64,000 bases of DNA from Parasitella parasitica (GCA_025201805.1 MU619262.1:65978-129977); one strand, 5' to 3'; positions 45,395 through 58,162 are shown, numbered from the stretch's first letter. Notes: generated by a model from the letters alone, not told the origin. Program-made: numbers and translations.

Positions 45395-46374
45395 TTTTCT
45401 GTTCCGTGGTTTGTTTTGCTAGAAAACCGAAAGAAAAGAAAAAAAATCTAAATTATGCCGCACCTACTCATTGTAGTGAAAGATGAGCAAATCACCTGCT
45501 CGCATACCTGCAGTTATGATTTGTTTTATGGGACAATTGCACATTTGGCAAAGACAAAAAAAATCGCTTCAGAAAATCTCATAAAAATGAATGTATTGAA
45601 GCAATGATGTGAGAAAGCTAAATAAGCAATAAGGGCAAAATATTTATCTCTATGGTCTGTTTGGTGAATAGTACAGATTTGCTTATTTAGGTCTATTCAT
45701 TGGGATGAGGCAATTGTTTTGTTCTCATCAAGTAACCGTTGTTCTGGGTCCCATTAGCTTTATCTCCTGGCAAGAGAGGTGATGTACCGTTTTACTTTAC
45801 GTGCATCAGTTTCAATAAAATATTGCCACACATATGTTGCAATTCCTCCATCCATATGTAGTCAGCGGCTTTTATGTTGGAAATGTAGCTTCCTTCGCGT
45901 TTAACTATTAGTAAATCTGGTTAGTTTTATAAAGTTGGATGATATAAATAGATCCTATTAAATAAAATCCCATCCAAATTAGATGGTGGATGGGGGTACT
46001 CCACAAATTTGCTTCTTGTCAATTTTACAAAACCAATGCCCACATCTATTGCATAATACTGTTCTGTATAATAGTCTTGCTTATTATTTGCCCAAAAAAG
46101 CCTTTTAAATTCTAAGAAAAACTCTTTTGCAGATTAGCAAGTATTAAAGTATGTTAACCTAATTTACGGAATTTGTATTAAAAAGGCAAATTTAATTGTG
46201 TGCCTGAGAAACTGACTTTTCTGACATGAAAGTTAAAAAAGTTTAATCCAAAGCCAAAAACAAGAGTCAATAGGTATGCTTTATGACTTCATGGGCACAC
46301 TTGAAACGCCAAAATCGATATAGCATAAGCAATTTTTTGAACCAAGACATCTTGATTTTCGGACGCAAAAAAAG
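45395..46374. other. Intergenic promoter region
   Basis: Between the divergent permease and CipC-like genes. AT-rich, no frame or motif recognised beyond the TATA box at 46375. Confidence 0.5.
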
Positions 46375-46382
46375 TATAAATA
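46375..46382 (+). promoter_or_regulatory. TATA box of the CipC-like gene
   Basis: TATAAATA about 82 bases upstream of the first base of the start codon, followed by a TTTTCTTTTCTTCTTG pyrimidine stretch. Confidence 0.6.
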
Positions 46383-46456
46383 TAACGCATTCAAGTCTGT
46401 CTCCATCTTCATTTTCTTTTCTTCTTGCGTTTAGAAATATAATTTAACAAATCAAC

Positions 46457-46889
46457 ATGTAAGTAACACACGGGTTTGGGTAGAGCTTACAGAGCGTATA
46501 ATAATTGCAAAATGCCGTGTATAATAGGGGACTTTTTGACAAATTCAAGGAAGATAACGAAAAGGTTGAGAATGCTTCTCATGAGCACAAGGGTCATTTG
46601 AGTCACGAGCTCATTGCTGGCGCTGGTAAGTATTGATTCCTTCTCAAGTCGACAATGTATTAAAAGAACATTAGCTTCTTACGAGGCTGTTAAGGCTTAC
46701 AATGATCACTGCGAAAGAAACGGCAAGCCTAACGACCATGCTAAGGCTATGAGTATCTTTGCTGGTTTTGCTGGTGCTGCTATTGATAAACTTGTTGAAA
46801 CCAAAGGCCTTGATTTCATTGATAAGCAAAAGGCCAAGAGGCATGCTGAAGAACAAGCCAAGGAATACTACAATGCTGAGGGACTCTAA
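46457..46889 (+). CDS. CipC-like stress/antibiotic-response protein (DUF3759)
   Basis: Small cytosolic protein of the CipC family, first linked to concanamycin response in Aspergillus; exact role unknown. Three exons. The start codon is split by the first intron: AT at 46457-46458, then G after the acceptor, giving MGLFDKFKEDNEKVENASHE. Exon 3 opens SYEAVKAYNDHCERNGKPND after HKGHLSHELIAGAA. KLVETKGLDFIDKQKAKRHA then EEQAKEYYNAEGL match CipC (HELIAGAASFEAMKAYEDH; DKLVETKGLDxIDKxKAxxHA). About 105-110 residues. The strong TATA box suggests inducible expression. Confidence 0.92.
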
Positions 46890-49707
46890 ATTCTCTATGT
46901 TCTTACATCGAATACAAGCCGTGTGTAATTGATTTTCCATATCATTACATCTTGGCGACGTACTGCATATCCATTTTCTCAATCCATTAATCTTTATAAA
47001 AAAGCATTCGAAATAAAATACTTTTTGAAGTGCTCTCATTTTTGAGCTTTTGTATAAAATATCGCGTTATGTTTTACTTTGTGTTTGCATGCTCCCGTTT
47101 TTCACAGCAATCATTTATTAACAAGAATTCGTGCTACCCTCATTTTAAGGGACACACGCATTTTCTCTTCAGGTTGCTATTATTATTACTATTATTAAAC
47201 ACATAAATCAAATTTTACCTAACTAGATGCGTTACGCTAAGCTAAAATAGACTGAACTGGTGCATTTCACGAAAGTAATGTATACACTTTTCAAGGAGAA
47301 AAGTAAACATGATATCTGTATGTGAACCTTTCACAACATAGCAAATCTAGTTGCTTCAGTACCATTCATGTCAGCAGAAATAAAATTGCGGCATTGTACA
47401 CTACTCTATAAGAAGATGTCTTCTTGCATTATCTGCTGTGAAGTTTAGTTGTGCATTTTCGCACGTTCATGCACCCTTCAAAACAAAGAAATTGGCGTTT
47501 AATGAACATTAAAATAAGCTAAACAAAGGAAAAAACAACGGCTGCTCGAAGCTTCAATACATGTTATGTTAATATGTGATATTCTATGCCTTCGTACGTA
47601 AGGCATAGTGTGGTCTGCTTCTAAAGATTTTAGCATCTCAGTCGAGAGGCATTCTCAATTACATATGCAACTTAATCTTATGCCAATATTTGGTGTTACA
47701 AAATCAAGGCGCACTATAGTCAATAACAAACACCGCATTCTATGAGTAATATACAATAGTTACCAAAGTACTTTATACAAGTAGCCAGGCAAAATTCTTT
47801 CTTATGTACTTGCAGACGCTAGATGTTTACTCAAAGTATTCCTTTTTGATCAACAGTCGAAAGTATATTAGGCTTTTCTATCAACTACAGTGTTCCAGAT
47901 CTCAAATATCATATCTTAATACATAAAAAAGCCCAAGTTCAGAAAATTCTCTAAATAAAATGTTTTTGCAATTGATATTTAGCTTGATTTGTGTGCAAAT
48001 TCTCAAGACGTTATTTTTGATGCCGTATTTTCAATCTCGCCTTAAGGTATAAAGTAGTATTGGTCACGTGTAGAGTGATTTCTTTAACTTGTTTGCTGCC
48101 CAGCGAGTTTGTATACCATAATGCTAAATATGTAATTATAATATACTTGTAAATTTTAACTGTTCACATCTTGCGAGACAAACTTTAGCATCCAGATCAT
48201 GGCTGACGGGGATTCTTGGGCTACTGGATAAAAATTTAGCTCTAGGAAACTTGTGGATACATATCTCAAATACCTACATTACTTACCACACGACTAGTCT
48301 TGTTCTCTACAGCTTAATGAAAGTTTATGAAGAGGGGACGGACATATGATCCGTAGCAAGAAAACCATCAATGTATGATGAAATAATTTTTGTTTATTTA
48401 TCAGAATACAAGCTGTTATATGATTATATTAATTCAACATGGCGTATGCATGCATCAAGAATATTTCTTGATTTGTATAAATACGACAAAACTATTGTGC
48501 ATTTATTACACAGCATTTCTTGTTGTAGCTGTGAAACTTGAAATTGTGGACACATTAGAAATACATTTTCTTAGACCGAGCAAGAAAGCTTAGATATGAG
48601 GCTGGTTTATTCTCAAAGAGATAACTAAAGTATATTCATTGTTCATTTACCAAGTAAGGTTTTTTTTTTCTTGTACTTATATTGCTCAAAGTGGGTTACG
48701 ATAGAAGAAGGAATATACATCAAGGGAACGCCTCAAACTTGTTTATATTTGCAAAATATGTGTATAAAACAGCAATTTTATTGTATTACTAGTCAAAATT
48801 TTATCTATAAAACAATGAGTAATTTAGACTAGTGTTATGGGATATAATACGCTGAGAGTGTTGCATATACGCAAATATCAGATATACTAAAAAGTTCAAA
48901 AGTAAATTTTAAAGAAGTATAAAATGTATATGCAATGAAATTTCTTGCATTTCCAGCAAGGACCCAAATATATACAAAACGTTGGGCTTGAGCTCTAACG
49001 AAAGTACAATAAAAAAACGCTAACCATATACAATGATATGAACGGAATGAATTATAATATTGTACTCGCTAAACAAAAATGTTGGCCGAGAAATGATGAA
49101 CCGAATATGGTGATCTTAAGCATCTGAAACTGTCATGTACAAGTAGAATTTGAAAAGCATGTAATGGCCAAGCTTACTCAAGATTGCTTTGATTGAGGCA
49201 ATTTGAAAGATACATACATCAGAACAACAATGCATATATACAAATGACAGATTCACTATACACGGACAATATAAAAACTTTAAAATCCTGGCTACATTAA
49301 GTTTTTTGTTATTGATGTTATAATTAACTCGATTATAAAATCAGGGAAGACGTTCTATATATATGCCAGTTACACAAATAGTGGCGTCTCGAAAATAAAA
49401 AGGTGAATCTGTTAACAATCAGGGCTTAGCAAAAATAACAACAGATTCTATATCGTAGAATATTATCATCAGCTGTCTTCCTGTGTCTCTTCACCCAAAA
49501 AAACAAGCTTGTTTTTGGCTGAATATTCCACGTAAAATTTGCGAATATCTAGATATTTTATTACAGCGCAAAATACTATTTTTACTCCCAAGGGCTTTCA
49601 GAATAAAAAGGGTTATTCTGACATGAGGCTTGAACAAAGAGAACAGAGATTTTTCTCAGCCTTACTTTTGGTTAAACGTAAAGATGACATGTTGGACAGA
49701 TTGTTTG
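46890..49707. other. Gene-poor AT-rich stretch
   Basis: Nothing recognisable over 2.8 kb. One coding-like snippet reads SWLTGILGLLDKNLALGNLW (about 48200-48348) and another ends VKLEIVDTLEIHFLRPSKKA (about 48530-48593), with no linking splice sites. Possibly relics; not supportable as genes. Confidence 0.4.
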
Positions 49708-49715
49708 TATAAATA
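49708..49715 (+). promoter_or_regulatory. TATA box of the small coiled-coil protein gene
   Basis: TATAAATA 80 bases upstream of the ATG at 49788, with CT-rich leader sequence between. Confidence 0.5.
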
Positions 49716-49787
49716 CTCGACAATCTTATCTCTCCCTTTTTTGCATTTCTCTTTTATTCGACTCAATTGTATATTTCTACCAACAAC

Positions 49788-50261
49788 ATGTCCTACTGCC
49801 AAGAAGCAACACCAAACTATTATTATAATTCAGATATCCAAGATAAACAGAAAATTCAGTACATTCTAGATGATAATAATAACGAAGCCAATACCAAAAT
49901 ACCCCAAATTGTAAATAATACTCGATCCACTTCCACCTCATCATCATTACCATCCACAACCACAGTAAATAATAACTTTCAGATTTTACATTATAAAGAT
50001 CAAGAGAAAAGCCGGTTACTCACATCGTCGTACACTTTAAATCATGATGAACAACCAAATACGCCGCCGTTAGAAGACTCTCGACCACCACCCACAGCCA
50101 CTGAACTGCAATATATCAAACGAATTCATTCATTAATGAACCTGGTGGCAAATCAGACAAAAGAAATCAAATCTCTCAGATCTATTATTGAAGCTTATAG
50201 CCAAAATGAAAACAATGATTGCTGTAGTGTTAATAACAGAAAGCGCAATAAACATTTTTAG
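49788..50261 (+). CDS. Small Asn/Ser-rich protein with C-terminal coiled coil
   Basis: Not recognised. Intronless, 157 residues. The first 60% is rich in Asn, Gln, Ser, Thr and Tyr and probably disordered. A helix follows, TATELQYIKRIHSLMNLVAN then QTKEIKSLRSIIEAYSQ, with heptad-spaced Ile/Leu (I-I-L-L-V-I-L-I), a likely short coiled coil. The end NRKRNKHF is basic. The TATA box and pyrimidine leader, plus the PP4 gene starting 138 bases downstream on the same strand, support a real transcript. Could be lineage-specific. Confidence 0.65.
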   Translation: MSYCQEATPNYYYNSDIQDKQKIQYILDDNNNEANTKIPQIVNNTRSTSTSSSLPSTTTVNNNFQILHYKDQEKSRLLTSSYTLNHDEQPNTPPLEDSRPPPTATELQYIKRIHSLMNLVANQTKEIKSLRSIIEAYSQNENNDCCSVNNRKRNKHF

Positions 50262-50398
50262 TGCCTACATTACATGTTACTTCAGTTTTGTTTTTTTTAA
50301 AAAAAAAGCGGGATAATAAAGCCCTTTTTCTTCCTTCATTTAAAGAAGGAAAACTTTTCAGTCTCTCTTTCATTCCTGTTTCACTAATAATAATCATC

Positions 50399-51600
50399 AT
50401 GGCAGACCTTGATAGGTAACATTCTGATTGATTTTCCCAAGAAAAAGTTATTGGAATGTCCCTAAAAAAAACGCGATTTTAGACAACTTGAACAATTAAA
50501 ACGAGGTGAAATCATCACAGAGCAAGAAGTGAAAGAGCTGTGTACAAAAGCAAGAGAAATTTTAGTGGAAGAAAGCAATGTTCAAAGAGTCGATGCTCCA
50601 GTCACTGTAATTATTATTTCAAAGCTCTAGCTAGAGATGATTATTAATCAATTTGTATACTAGATTTGTGGAGATATTCATGGTAGATGGGATTATATAG
50701 ACTATAGCTGTTGGTCATGTATTGATGAAATTTCTAGGTCAATTTCATGATTTAAAAGAGCTTTTCAGAGTAGGAGGGGAATGTCCAGATACAAATTATT
50801 TGTTTATGGGTAAGCACTTCAATCTATCAACTTTACGTACTTTCTTTTGACAGGACCGTCGTCTAGGTGATTTCGTTGATCGTGGTTACTATTCTGTAGA
50901 AACATTCCTGTTATTATTAGCCCTCAAAGTTAGATACCCAGACAAAATTACACTGATTAGAGGAAACCATGAGAGTAGACAAATTACACAAGTGTATGGG
51001 TTTTACGACGAATGTACCCGTAAATTTGGATCAGCCAATGTTTGGAGATATTGCTGCGAAATTTTTGATTATCTTAGTCTAAGTGCCATAATCGATGATA
51101 AGGTGTTTTGCGTTCATGGCGGTCTTTCGCCTAGTATAAATACATTGGATCAAATTCGAACTATTGACAGAAAGCAAGAAGTACCTCATGATGGCGCTAT
51201 GTGTGATTTGCTCTGGTCAGATCCAGAAGAAATCGATGGTTGGGGCTACAGTCCTCGAGGCGCAGGATATTTATTTGGCGCGGACGTTGTAGAGCAATTT
51301 TTACACAAAAATGATTTGGATTTCATTGCACGCGCACATCAGTTAGTCATGGAGGGATATAAACCAATGTTTAATAATACAATTGTCACTGTGTGGTCTG
51401 CGCCCAACTACTGTTATCGCTGCGGAAATATTGCTGCAATACTGAAATTAGATGATTATTTGGAAAAGGAATATAAACTTTTTGAAGCAGCATCTCAGGT
51501 AAGACTTTGACAAGTGAATTTATGGGCTTATTTAACAAGTCTGCAGCAGGATTTCCGAGGAACACCTCAAAAGAAGGCTCTGCCCGATTACTTTTTATAG
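50399..51600 (+). CDS. PPH3: Serine/threonine protein phosphatase 4 catalytic subunit
   Basis: Metal-dependent phosphatase of the PP2A group acting in DNA-damage recovery and nutrient signalling. Six exons; the first codes only MADLDR, the third is a 19-base micro-exon (50664-50682). [20 protein letters not shown] then [88 protein letters not shown] and [12 protein letters not shown] are intact; the metal ligands of GDxHG, GDxVDRG and GNHE are all present. Near-identity of the N-terminal [14 protein letters not shown] and of the end [13 protein letters not shown] to PPP4C sets it apart from PP2A and PP6. Length about 305 residues, the family norm. Confidence 0.95.
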
Positions 51601-51728
51601 TCATCCGTTTCTTTTATTTGTATTTTTACATCCATAAATATGTCGCATTCCCTTGTCTGTTTCCTTGATTAATAATAGCTATAATTTAAGGAACACACAT
51701 TTTACATGACTGTATATACTTTGATACA

Positions 51729-53832
51729 CTAAAGCCTGGAAGAGGATTCTAGTAAAAGTTGGCATCGCAATTGCATGCGGCATTCCCATTCTTTATCTTG
51801 AGAGTGGCCTTGGTAATAACTCTCTATGCACTGAATCCAATCAGCGATAGTGATCTGGTAATATTCGTTCTTAGCTGTTGCAGTACATTGTGTTGCAGCT
51901 AGCTCATACATTGCATATGGATTTATCCAACCAGCGTCGCTCTTCAGAACCAAGTTGAAATACTCCATAGCTAGCTGAACATTACCATCCAAATCTCTGT
52001 GCAAGACACCCATAATCAGGTGCAACATCGGATCATCCGTGGTTTGTTTCTTGATATCTTCAACAACCTTGCAGCTCCAATAACAGGTTCCGTTCCACAG
52101 ATAAACCAACTCCCATATTGGGTTTCTTACATTTTGCAGTGTCTCCTTTAATGTTGATGACCTCGTTTTTGACGTTTCTATCCAGGACTCAACCCTGGAC
52201 TCTGCATACTGTTCATTGCTAGAGATACGATGACCCAGTTTCCTCTTCTGTTCAAACATGCTTATCATCTGCCTTGACTCTAAAGCGGCTTTTTCGTACT
52301 TTCCCTCTGCAATCATACAGCAAGTGGCAATATAATGGTAAAATAACCGAGACCAGTTGCTGAGACTTTCCAAGCAAAAAAATGCTTCTGAAGCTTGAGA
52401 GTAGTTGCCAGCATAGATATGAGCCCTATTTAATCGTATTAAGCACATGCTCATCTTACAGGATCGTCTTTTATTTTGCAGTACCATCCCGTTTCATATA
52501 TTGCAAACGTTCGAAATTGGGTAAATTCGTTGATGGAAGCATTCCTGAAATAGTTTTCCTCATCTATCACAGTTTCTTTACTGTCATCGATCTGAACTGG
52601 TTCTTTGGCTTTTGTGAATAATAACACGGCATCACCAAGGTTTCCTTCCATGCGCTTAAACTTTCCTTGAATCAAGTGCCACAATCTCCCATTCGGATAC
52701 TTTGACTCCATATTTTCTAGTATAGATTTTGCGTCCTCAAACAAAAAGAAATGGTTGATTTTTGGCTGAATGTATATCGAGGTATTTGTGTAAAAAGTCA
52801 ACAAAATAAGTGCACTGAGCGAGGAGTACATTGTTTCGCCATTATACGACATTAACAACAGATGAATAGCTGTTGATCTTGACGAGTAGAATCCAATGTT
52901 GCTTAGCCTTTTTCCTACTGTGTGTACCAAAGGGTGATTCAGTACATAAGCGTAAATTATTCCTTCTGTATATACCTTTGGATGGTAGCAAGAAAAAAAT
53001 CATATGGAATAAGCCAATGCCAAAATATGCGCCGTGTTCTACAGTTTGATGGGAGACAGGCGTAGATTGCAGTAATACTATACTGTCATTACAGGATGCA
53101 CTTCTTTTGGTTGTTTTCATGTGCTGTGTTGCTGAATTTGGCAATGAAGGTGCCTGATAATCCAAAACGGTTGATCCAGTCAAGGTCTCGAAAATGCGTT
53201 CAAAAATCTTGTATGCTTTGCGTAAGTCGTAGGCAGCTTTTACATGATCTATCCAACTGTCGCGCATAAATTGCAGTGTTGCCAACATTAATATGCAATT
53301 GGCATACAGCAATTCAAATTGCAGTTCCAAATACTCTTCGTCGTATACAACTGGCTTGTGTTTATCAAACTGAGAATCCAACGGCACAGAACAGGATGAT
53401 GCTATTGATTTTGAGCAATCATTTGCTTTGTATCTCTTTTTGCTTAGAATCCTTTTGATGTGAGATTGAAGGCTGGATACACAATCAACTGCTTCTTCAA
53501 ACTTCGATTTTTCCATAGATAACATGGCTTTTGTGTATATCAGCAAGGCATAGCCAAATGCATGAAATGGCGACGCCTTGTTTAAAGAAAATGTATCTTC
53601 GGCTTCCAGGATTCGATCATCTAGCATAGCATCCTTTTTTCAAGACGTTTAGTAAAATGAATAAACATGGAAAAAAAAGCATGCATGAAAAATAGACACT
53701 CACTAGACCTGTCTGAACATCTTGCAGCCCTATTTCGACTGACTCTGATGTTATTGAATTATCACATTGCAAAAACAACGATGCTGTATATTTAATAGTA
53801 GTGGCAGTTATTTTGGAAAGATGGCGAAACAT
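51729..53832 (-). CDS. TPR protein of the TTC39/IML2 family
   Basis: IML2 in yeast is a mitochondrial outer-membrane protein linked to clearance of aggregates; TTC39 in animals is related to lipid metabolism. Exons: MFRHLSKITATTIKYTASLF through VQTGL, then DAMLDDRILEAEDTFSLNKA and the long AMLSMEKSKFEEAVDCVSSL block, then VGKRLSNIGFYSSRSTAIHL, and a last exon joined at W as ETGW/AHIYAGNYSQASEAFF (65-base intron). TPR-like helices recur: FHAFGYALLIYTKAMLSMEK, AIHLLLMSYNGETMYSSLSA, GRLWHLIQGKFKRMEGNLGD, and LHLIMGVLHRDLDGNVQLAM then YFNLVLKS. About 640 residues. The start at 53832 is the ATG giving a helical N-terminus; a few upstream in-frame residues are possible. Confidence 0.8.
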
Positions 53833-54129
53833 TATCAAAGGAGAAGAACAAGTAAATAAAGAAGATCGCCAGGCTACCTTTTTCCGTTGCCTCTTTCCCT
53901 CACTCGCTCTTTCACTGACACTCTCGTTCTTTATGTTTTGCCTGCAAATCATATTAGAATGTGGAATTGAATATTTAGGGAGTTGATTTGCCTTTGGCAA
54001 ACCTTAAATATCAAAAATCATGTATACTATTGAGTAGAAAATATAGTTTATGAACAAAGCATGTAAATTAATTTATTAAGAATAAGTGAGTAATTAAGAT
54101 TAAAGTGTATAATATACAAAGAAATCACT

Positions 54130-57100
54130 TTAATTGATAATAGTAGTAGCGCTGTTGTTTTTCAAGTTGAGAAAACTTGCTGGTCGCATTAAGCTTAATC
54201 TATGTTTCCATTTGGCATCTTTCTGCTGTTGATGTCGTCTTAAAACTGGAGGCGGGGTAGAGGCATATACAAATGCAGTTAATGTTGTTTGTGGCTCTTG
54301 ATGCCCCTCTTCTTCCTCCTCCTCGTTGTCCTCCTCATTGTGCTTTTCTTTATTCTCATTTATTGTGATCGTATAAGACCGATCTGAAACCTTTGAATGG
54401 TTCAACTCCTCGTGTTTTTGCCTCGTCCACTTTATTTTGCTTCTTGTATCGACTGATGCTGACTTCTTAACCTACGGCGTTCGGATGTTAAGAGAATGAG
54501 TTAGGGCTAAGAGTTAAACTCGTTTTGCAGTATAAAAGTACCTCGTTAAACTCGTGTTCAAAAGATGGTGATGGCGATTTATGATGCAAACTGGCAATTC
54601 TTCTCAACACTTTGCCAACAAAAATTTGTTTTCTACTTGGACTTCTTTCTAGTCGCTTTTGGCTGTTTGAGAAACTGTACTCACTACTATAAGATTGAGG
54701 AGACTCTGGGAAACGGCCTCTGTTTTGTGAAATTTGTCTCAGTAGTTGGCTTGATTGTGATGGTCGTCTACTACTCGCGCTGTTCTTTGTCATTGGAGAA
54801 ATACAGCGATCGATAGAACTTGCACAAGAGCTTGAATTAATGGATTGACTATCTTCTTGTCCTTGCTGAAGCTGTAATCTTGAGTTGGATTGTCTGGAAT
54901 CACTTGCTCTCTTTGGTATAATAAGTGAAAAACTTGACGCAGGCGACCGCATAAACGAACTTGATTTACGTTTCTTTAGTAAATCATTGCTATCGCCCAC
55001 GACGGGTGAATTGCCACCGCTATTTGTATCGGCTGCCACTGAAGTCAGATCAAAGGAAGATTGAAAATTTTGGTCTCTGTCTCTCATATGCCACGCTCTT
55101 GACGACAGAAACTCTTGTGTACAGACATCACGCAATTTATGATCTACAGTAACACGAAGTGCATTCTGGTGGCTATTTTTAAGCTGAAATGACATTTTCC
55201 CAATCATGTTGCTTGTATTATTAGCAGCAGACAGCAGATCAAGTGAGCTTGGTCTTCTTTTGCTGCCTAATGCGTCAGGCTTGATGTACATTTCTGAGTG
55301 ATTTCTTGATTTCAGCGCAAATCCGCCATGAGTTTGTCTGTTACCGTTGTTGTTGCTGTAGTATGCTGATGAATAATCTGCAGAGTATCTCTTTTTCAGC
55401 TTAACATCGCTGCTTTTGGTCACGATAGGTAAAAGAGGGGTTGCTTGCTGTAGATGAGTTGGCCTTGTCATTTTCATAATATCTTCAAATTGAATACTAG
55501 TCGATGCTGATCTGCGCAAGGTTTTTCTATCGGGAGAGCTCATAGTTTGATCATTTATATCAGTGGTACCTGCAAGCGTCATGTCGAGTATATTCGTAAA
55601 TGACCGGGACAGACGTATACTTTGAGGGGACCTCTTGCTTGTTATTCCAGGGAGTGAGGAGACTATGAAATCTTGTGCTGAAAGATTCTCATCAGACGCT
55701 TCAATTTTTGCAGTGACAATAGCTTCTTGGATTTTCTTCACCCACAACTGCTTTTCTTGCGAGCAGCTAGCGCTAAATGCAAATGTATGCTTTTTGCATC
55801 TAACAACGAATGAATGCTCTTGCTGCCCTGTTTAGATGCAAATCATGTAATGCAATGTTAATGTGTCTGTCAATTTTTGTGTATATACACATTGTAGCCC
55901 GTTTTACCTTCAATGTCACCTAAATCTTCAAAATCTGCCATTCGAAGCGGAAACCAATGCTTAGGTTCATAGCTGTTGACTTTTTTAGGTCTCACCAAAA
56001 TGATGTAAGTTTGAAATATAAAGCAACCAAGATATCTTGGCTTAGATACGCTTTGGCCAAGAGCAGAATAAGTGATTTCGATAGCACCAGCAATTAGCAG
56101 ACTTCCCAATTGAGATACGTGCCTTTTATTGATTCTCCAATCGTCATCCAGTCTTTCAATGAACCGTTCTGTACGCTCTTTCATTTCACGCTGAAGCTTC
56201 ATATCGTCAATATCATTCACTATTTCCTGCAACTCGCTCAAAGCGCTACTCCATAGGTCATATTCTGCAGTTTGAGGAGATGTATATCGGACGATTTCCT
56301 TGATCAACAACTGATATCGACATATTCTCTGCACAGGCTACAATTGAATGAACAAAAAAGAATCATTTAGAAATAAACCAAGATTTTTTTTAGGGATAAT
56401 TTATGTACACGGCACTAACTTTAATAAGATAATCCTCAAAATGCAGTTTCTTTTGCTGCTGCTGCTGTTCTTCTGCTGCTGCTGCTGTTGCCAATATATT
56501 TAAATTCAATGGTATGGAATAAGAATCCTTTATTGTGCAGTCTTTCAAGAAACATGCCCACTCTGGACGATCTCGATACTCGGAAGTCAGGGCCCATGCT
56601 TCTGCGTGCAGATCACAGTAATGCTTATAGAGGGAAAACTGACCAATCTGATTTTACATGTTAGTAGGAAATCTTGTCTAACAAAGAATATACATGCACA
56701 TACCTGATCAAGAAAAGCCTTTGCAATGCAAGACCAATTGAAATCACAAACTGACAACGTATCATAGGAAATAATGAATTGCTTGTGAAATGATAGAATT
56801 TCATGAGAGTTTTGTATGATTATTGATTTGTGATCTGGTGTAATCCATTGTTGACGAGATAAAACGTCAAAGAAAATCTATGAGCAGGCTTTGTGAGCGA
56901 AAAAAAAAAAAACCTCATGTCGAGCAGTATTTCCTTACTTGTACAAGATAGCTCAAATCTTGAACGTAATCGCGCTCAGTCTGTAACAACTCTTCAATGG
57001 CATGCAATTTCTTTTTTCTTAGCTTATCGATATTGTCTGTGGTTTGTATGTTGAGATCAATTGGAGTTGTGCATCTAGTTGATACTTCGTCTTCTTCCTC

Positions 57101-57367
57101 GTCGTCTTCTTCTTCATTGGATATGCAGCTACAGCATGAGCAAGCAGATTCCATAGTCGGTTTCATGCTGCTGTTGGTTGTGGATGGAAACCATGGCGGA
57201 ATTCGTTGGTTGCTCCTACTGCCGCTGCTGGTGCTTTTCTGCTGTTCTGGTTGTTGTTGTAGTTGGTATTCAGCGCAGCAGCAACAGTAGCAACAACAGC
57301 AGCAGTTTTGTTCTACATTGTCATTAGTGTATTTTTGGTGATGTCGGTTATCAAAAGTTGATTTCAT
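54130..57367 (-). CDS. Rho guanine nucleotide exchange factor (DH-PH) with poly-Cys N-terminus
   Basis: Activates Rho-type GTPases. Seven exons, about 950-1000 residues. Residues 22-31 are nine Cys and one Tyr (57275-57304), a second Cys cluster follows (ACSCCSCIS), then acidic EEEDDEEEDE. DH domain: LHAIEELLQTERDYVQDLSY then LV/IFFDVLSRQQWITPDHKS, LHFEDYLIKPVQRICRYQLL (the conserved KPVQRI..YxLL core), NDIDDMKLQREMKERTERF. PH domain: VSQLGSLLIAGAIEITYSAL, YLGCFIFQTYIILVRPKKV, EHSFVVRCKKHTFAFSASCS, ends QLWVKKIQEAI. The long tail is Ser-rich and disordered and ends SFLNLKNNSATTIIN. Membrane targeting by palmitoylation of the Cys run is inference. The GTPase specificity cannot be told. Confidence 0.85.
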
Positions 57368-57885
57368 ATATTATGTAGATAGCCACTCTCTTTTTTTTAT
57401 TATGTGAGCGAAAAGAGATGTATAAGAAAACCCTGTGTAAAATATCTAGATTATCATCATATTAAGGAGAATGCAGCCACTATCTGGATACTTACGTACA
57501 AATAACGATCAATGAATAATGAGTCAAAGGAGGTAGATGAAATAGAAAAGGTGGCAAATTAATGTTTACGACAACAACAACACGACATACAACACTTTAT
57601 TATTATATACTGGAAAGGAAAAAGAGAAAAAAAAAGAGAGAAAAGAGAGGGGAAACCACACGCACACATAAATATAAATAAATAAGAGATATATAGACAT
57701 CTATTCACCCCCTTTTTCTCCTCATTCTTTCTCTTTCTTTGCATCCCGTCTTTCTCCTGTCTGTGTATAAGAAATTTCTATCAATTGGATTGTTCAAAAT
57801 GTCAAGCCAGTAATAATAGATACGAAGCTAATGTATATGCAATGATATACCAAGTACATTGCCCAATCCAACTCTCCATATTGAT
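57368..57885. other. Intergenic upstream of the RhoGEF gene
   Basis: Purine- and pyrimidine-rich runs (57607-57651, 57710-57735) and AT-rich sequence. No gene recognised. Confidence 0.45.
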
Positions 57886-58162
57886 ATGTCAGATCGTTTC
57901 ATATCTTTTACTTCTCAGTTACACACTACTCCCTCAATTATTATTATTTATATCCAATTCCGTCGTACAAACAATGCTAATAAACAACAGGATGATAATG
58001 TCGTATCCAGGATTGAAAGACTTCAAATGTCTAATAATAACTTTTTACACTTGTATGTATAATACGTTCTATACGATCATTCATATTAACAACTAATATC
58101 ACTTTTGATGAGAAGTTCCTTTTCAAATGCTGTGTAGGTATCTCAATGACCTGAACATATAA
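57886..58162 (+). CDS. Doubtful small two-exon gene
   Basis: ATG at 57886 opens MSDRFISFTSQLHTTPSIII then NNANKQQDDNVVSRIERLQM and SNNNFLHL. A GTATGT donor at about 58051 and the acceptor TGTGTAG near 58136 join it to YLNDLNI and a stop at 58162. The product has about 65 residues with no recognised domain. It looks coding in its middle part but could equally be a relic. Confidence 0.3.

Noticed and set aside
51729-52487. Reading MVLQNKRRSCKMSMCLIRLN as the start of a separate TPR gene
   Set aside because: It is the intron of the IML2-like gene; GTACTG..AAATAG joins YETGW to AHIYAGNY.
57785-58096. 103-codon frame downstream of the RhoGEF promoter
   Set aside because: Hydrophobic AT-driven text; the overlapping frame from 57886 has better composition and splice sites.
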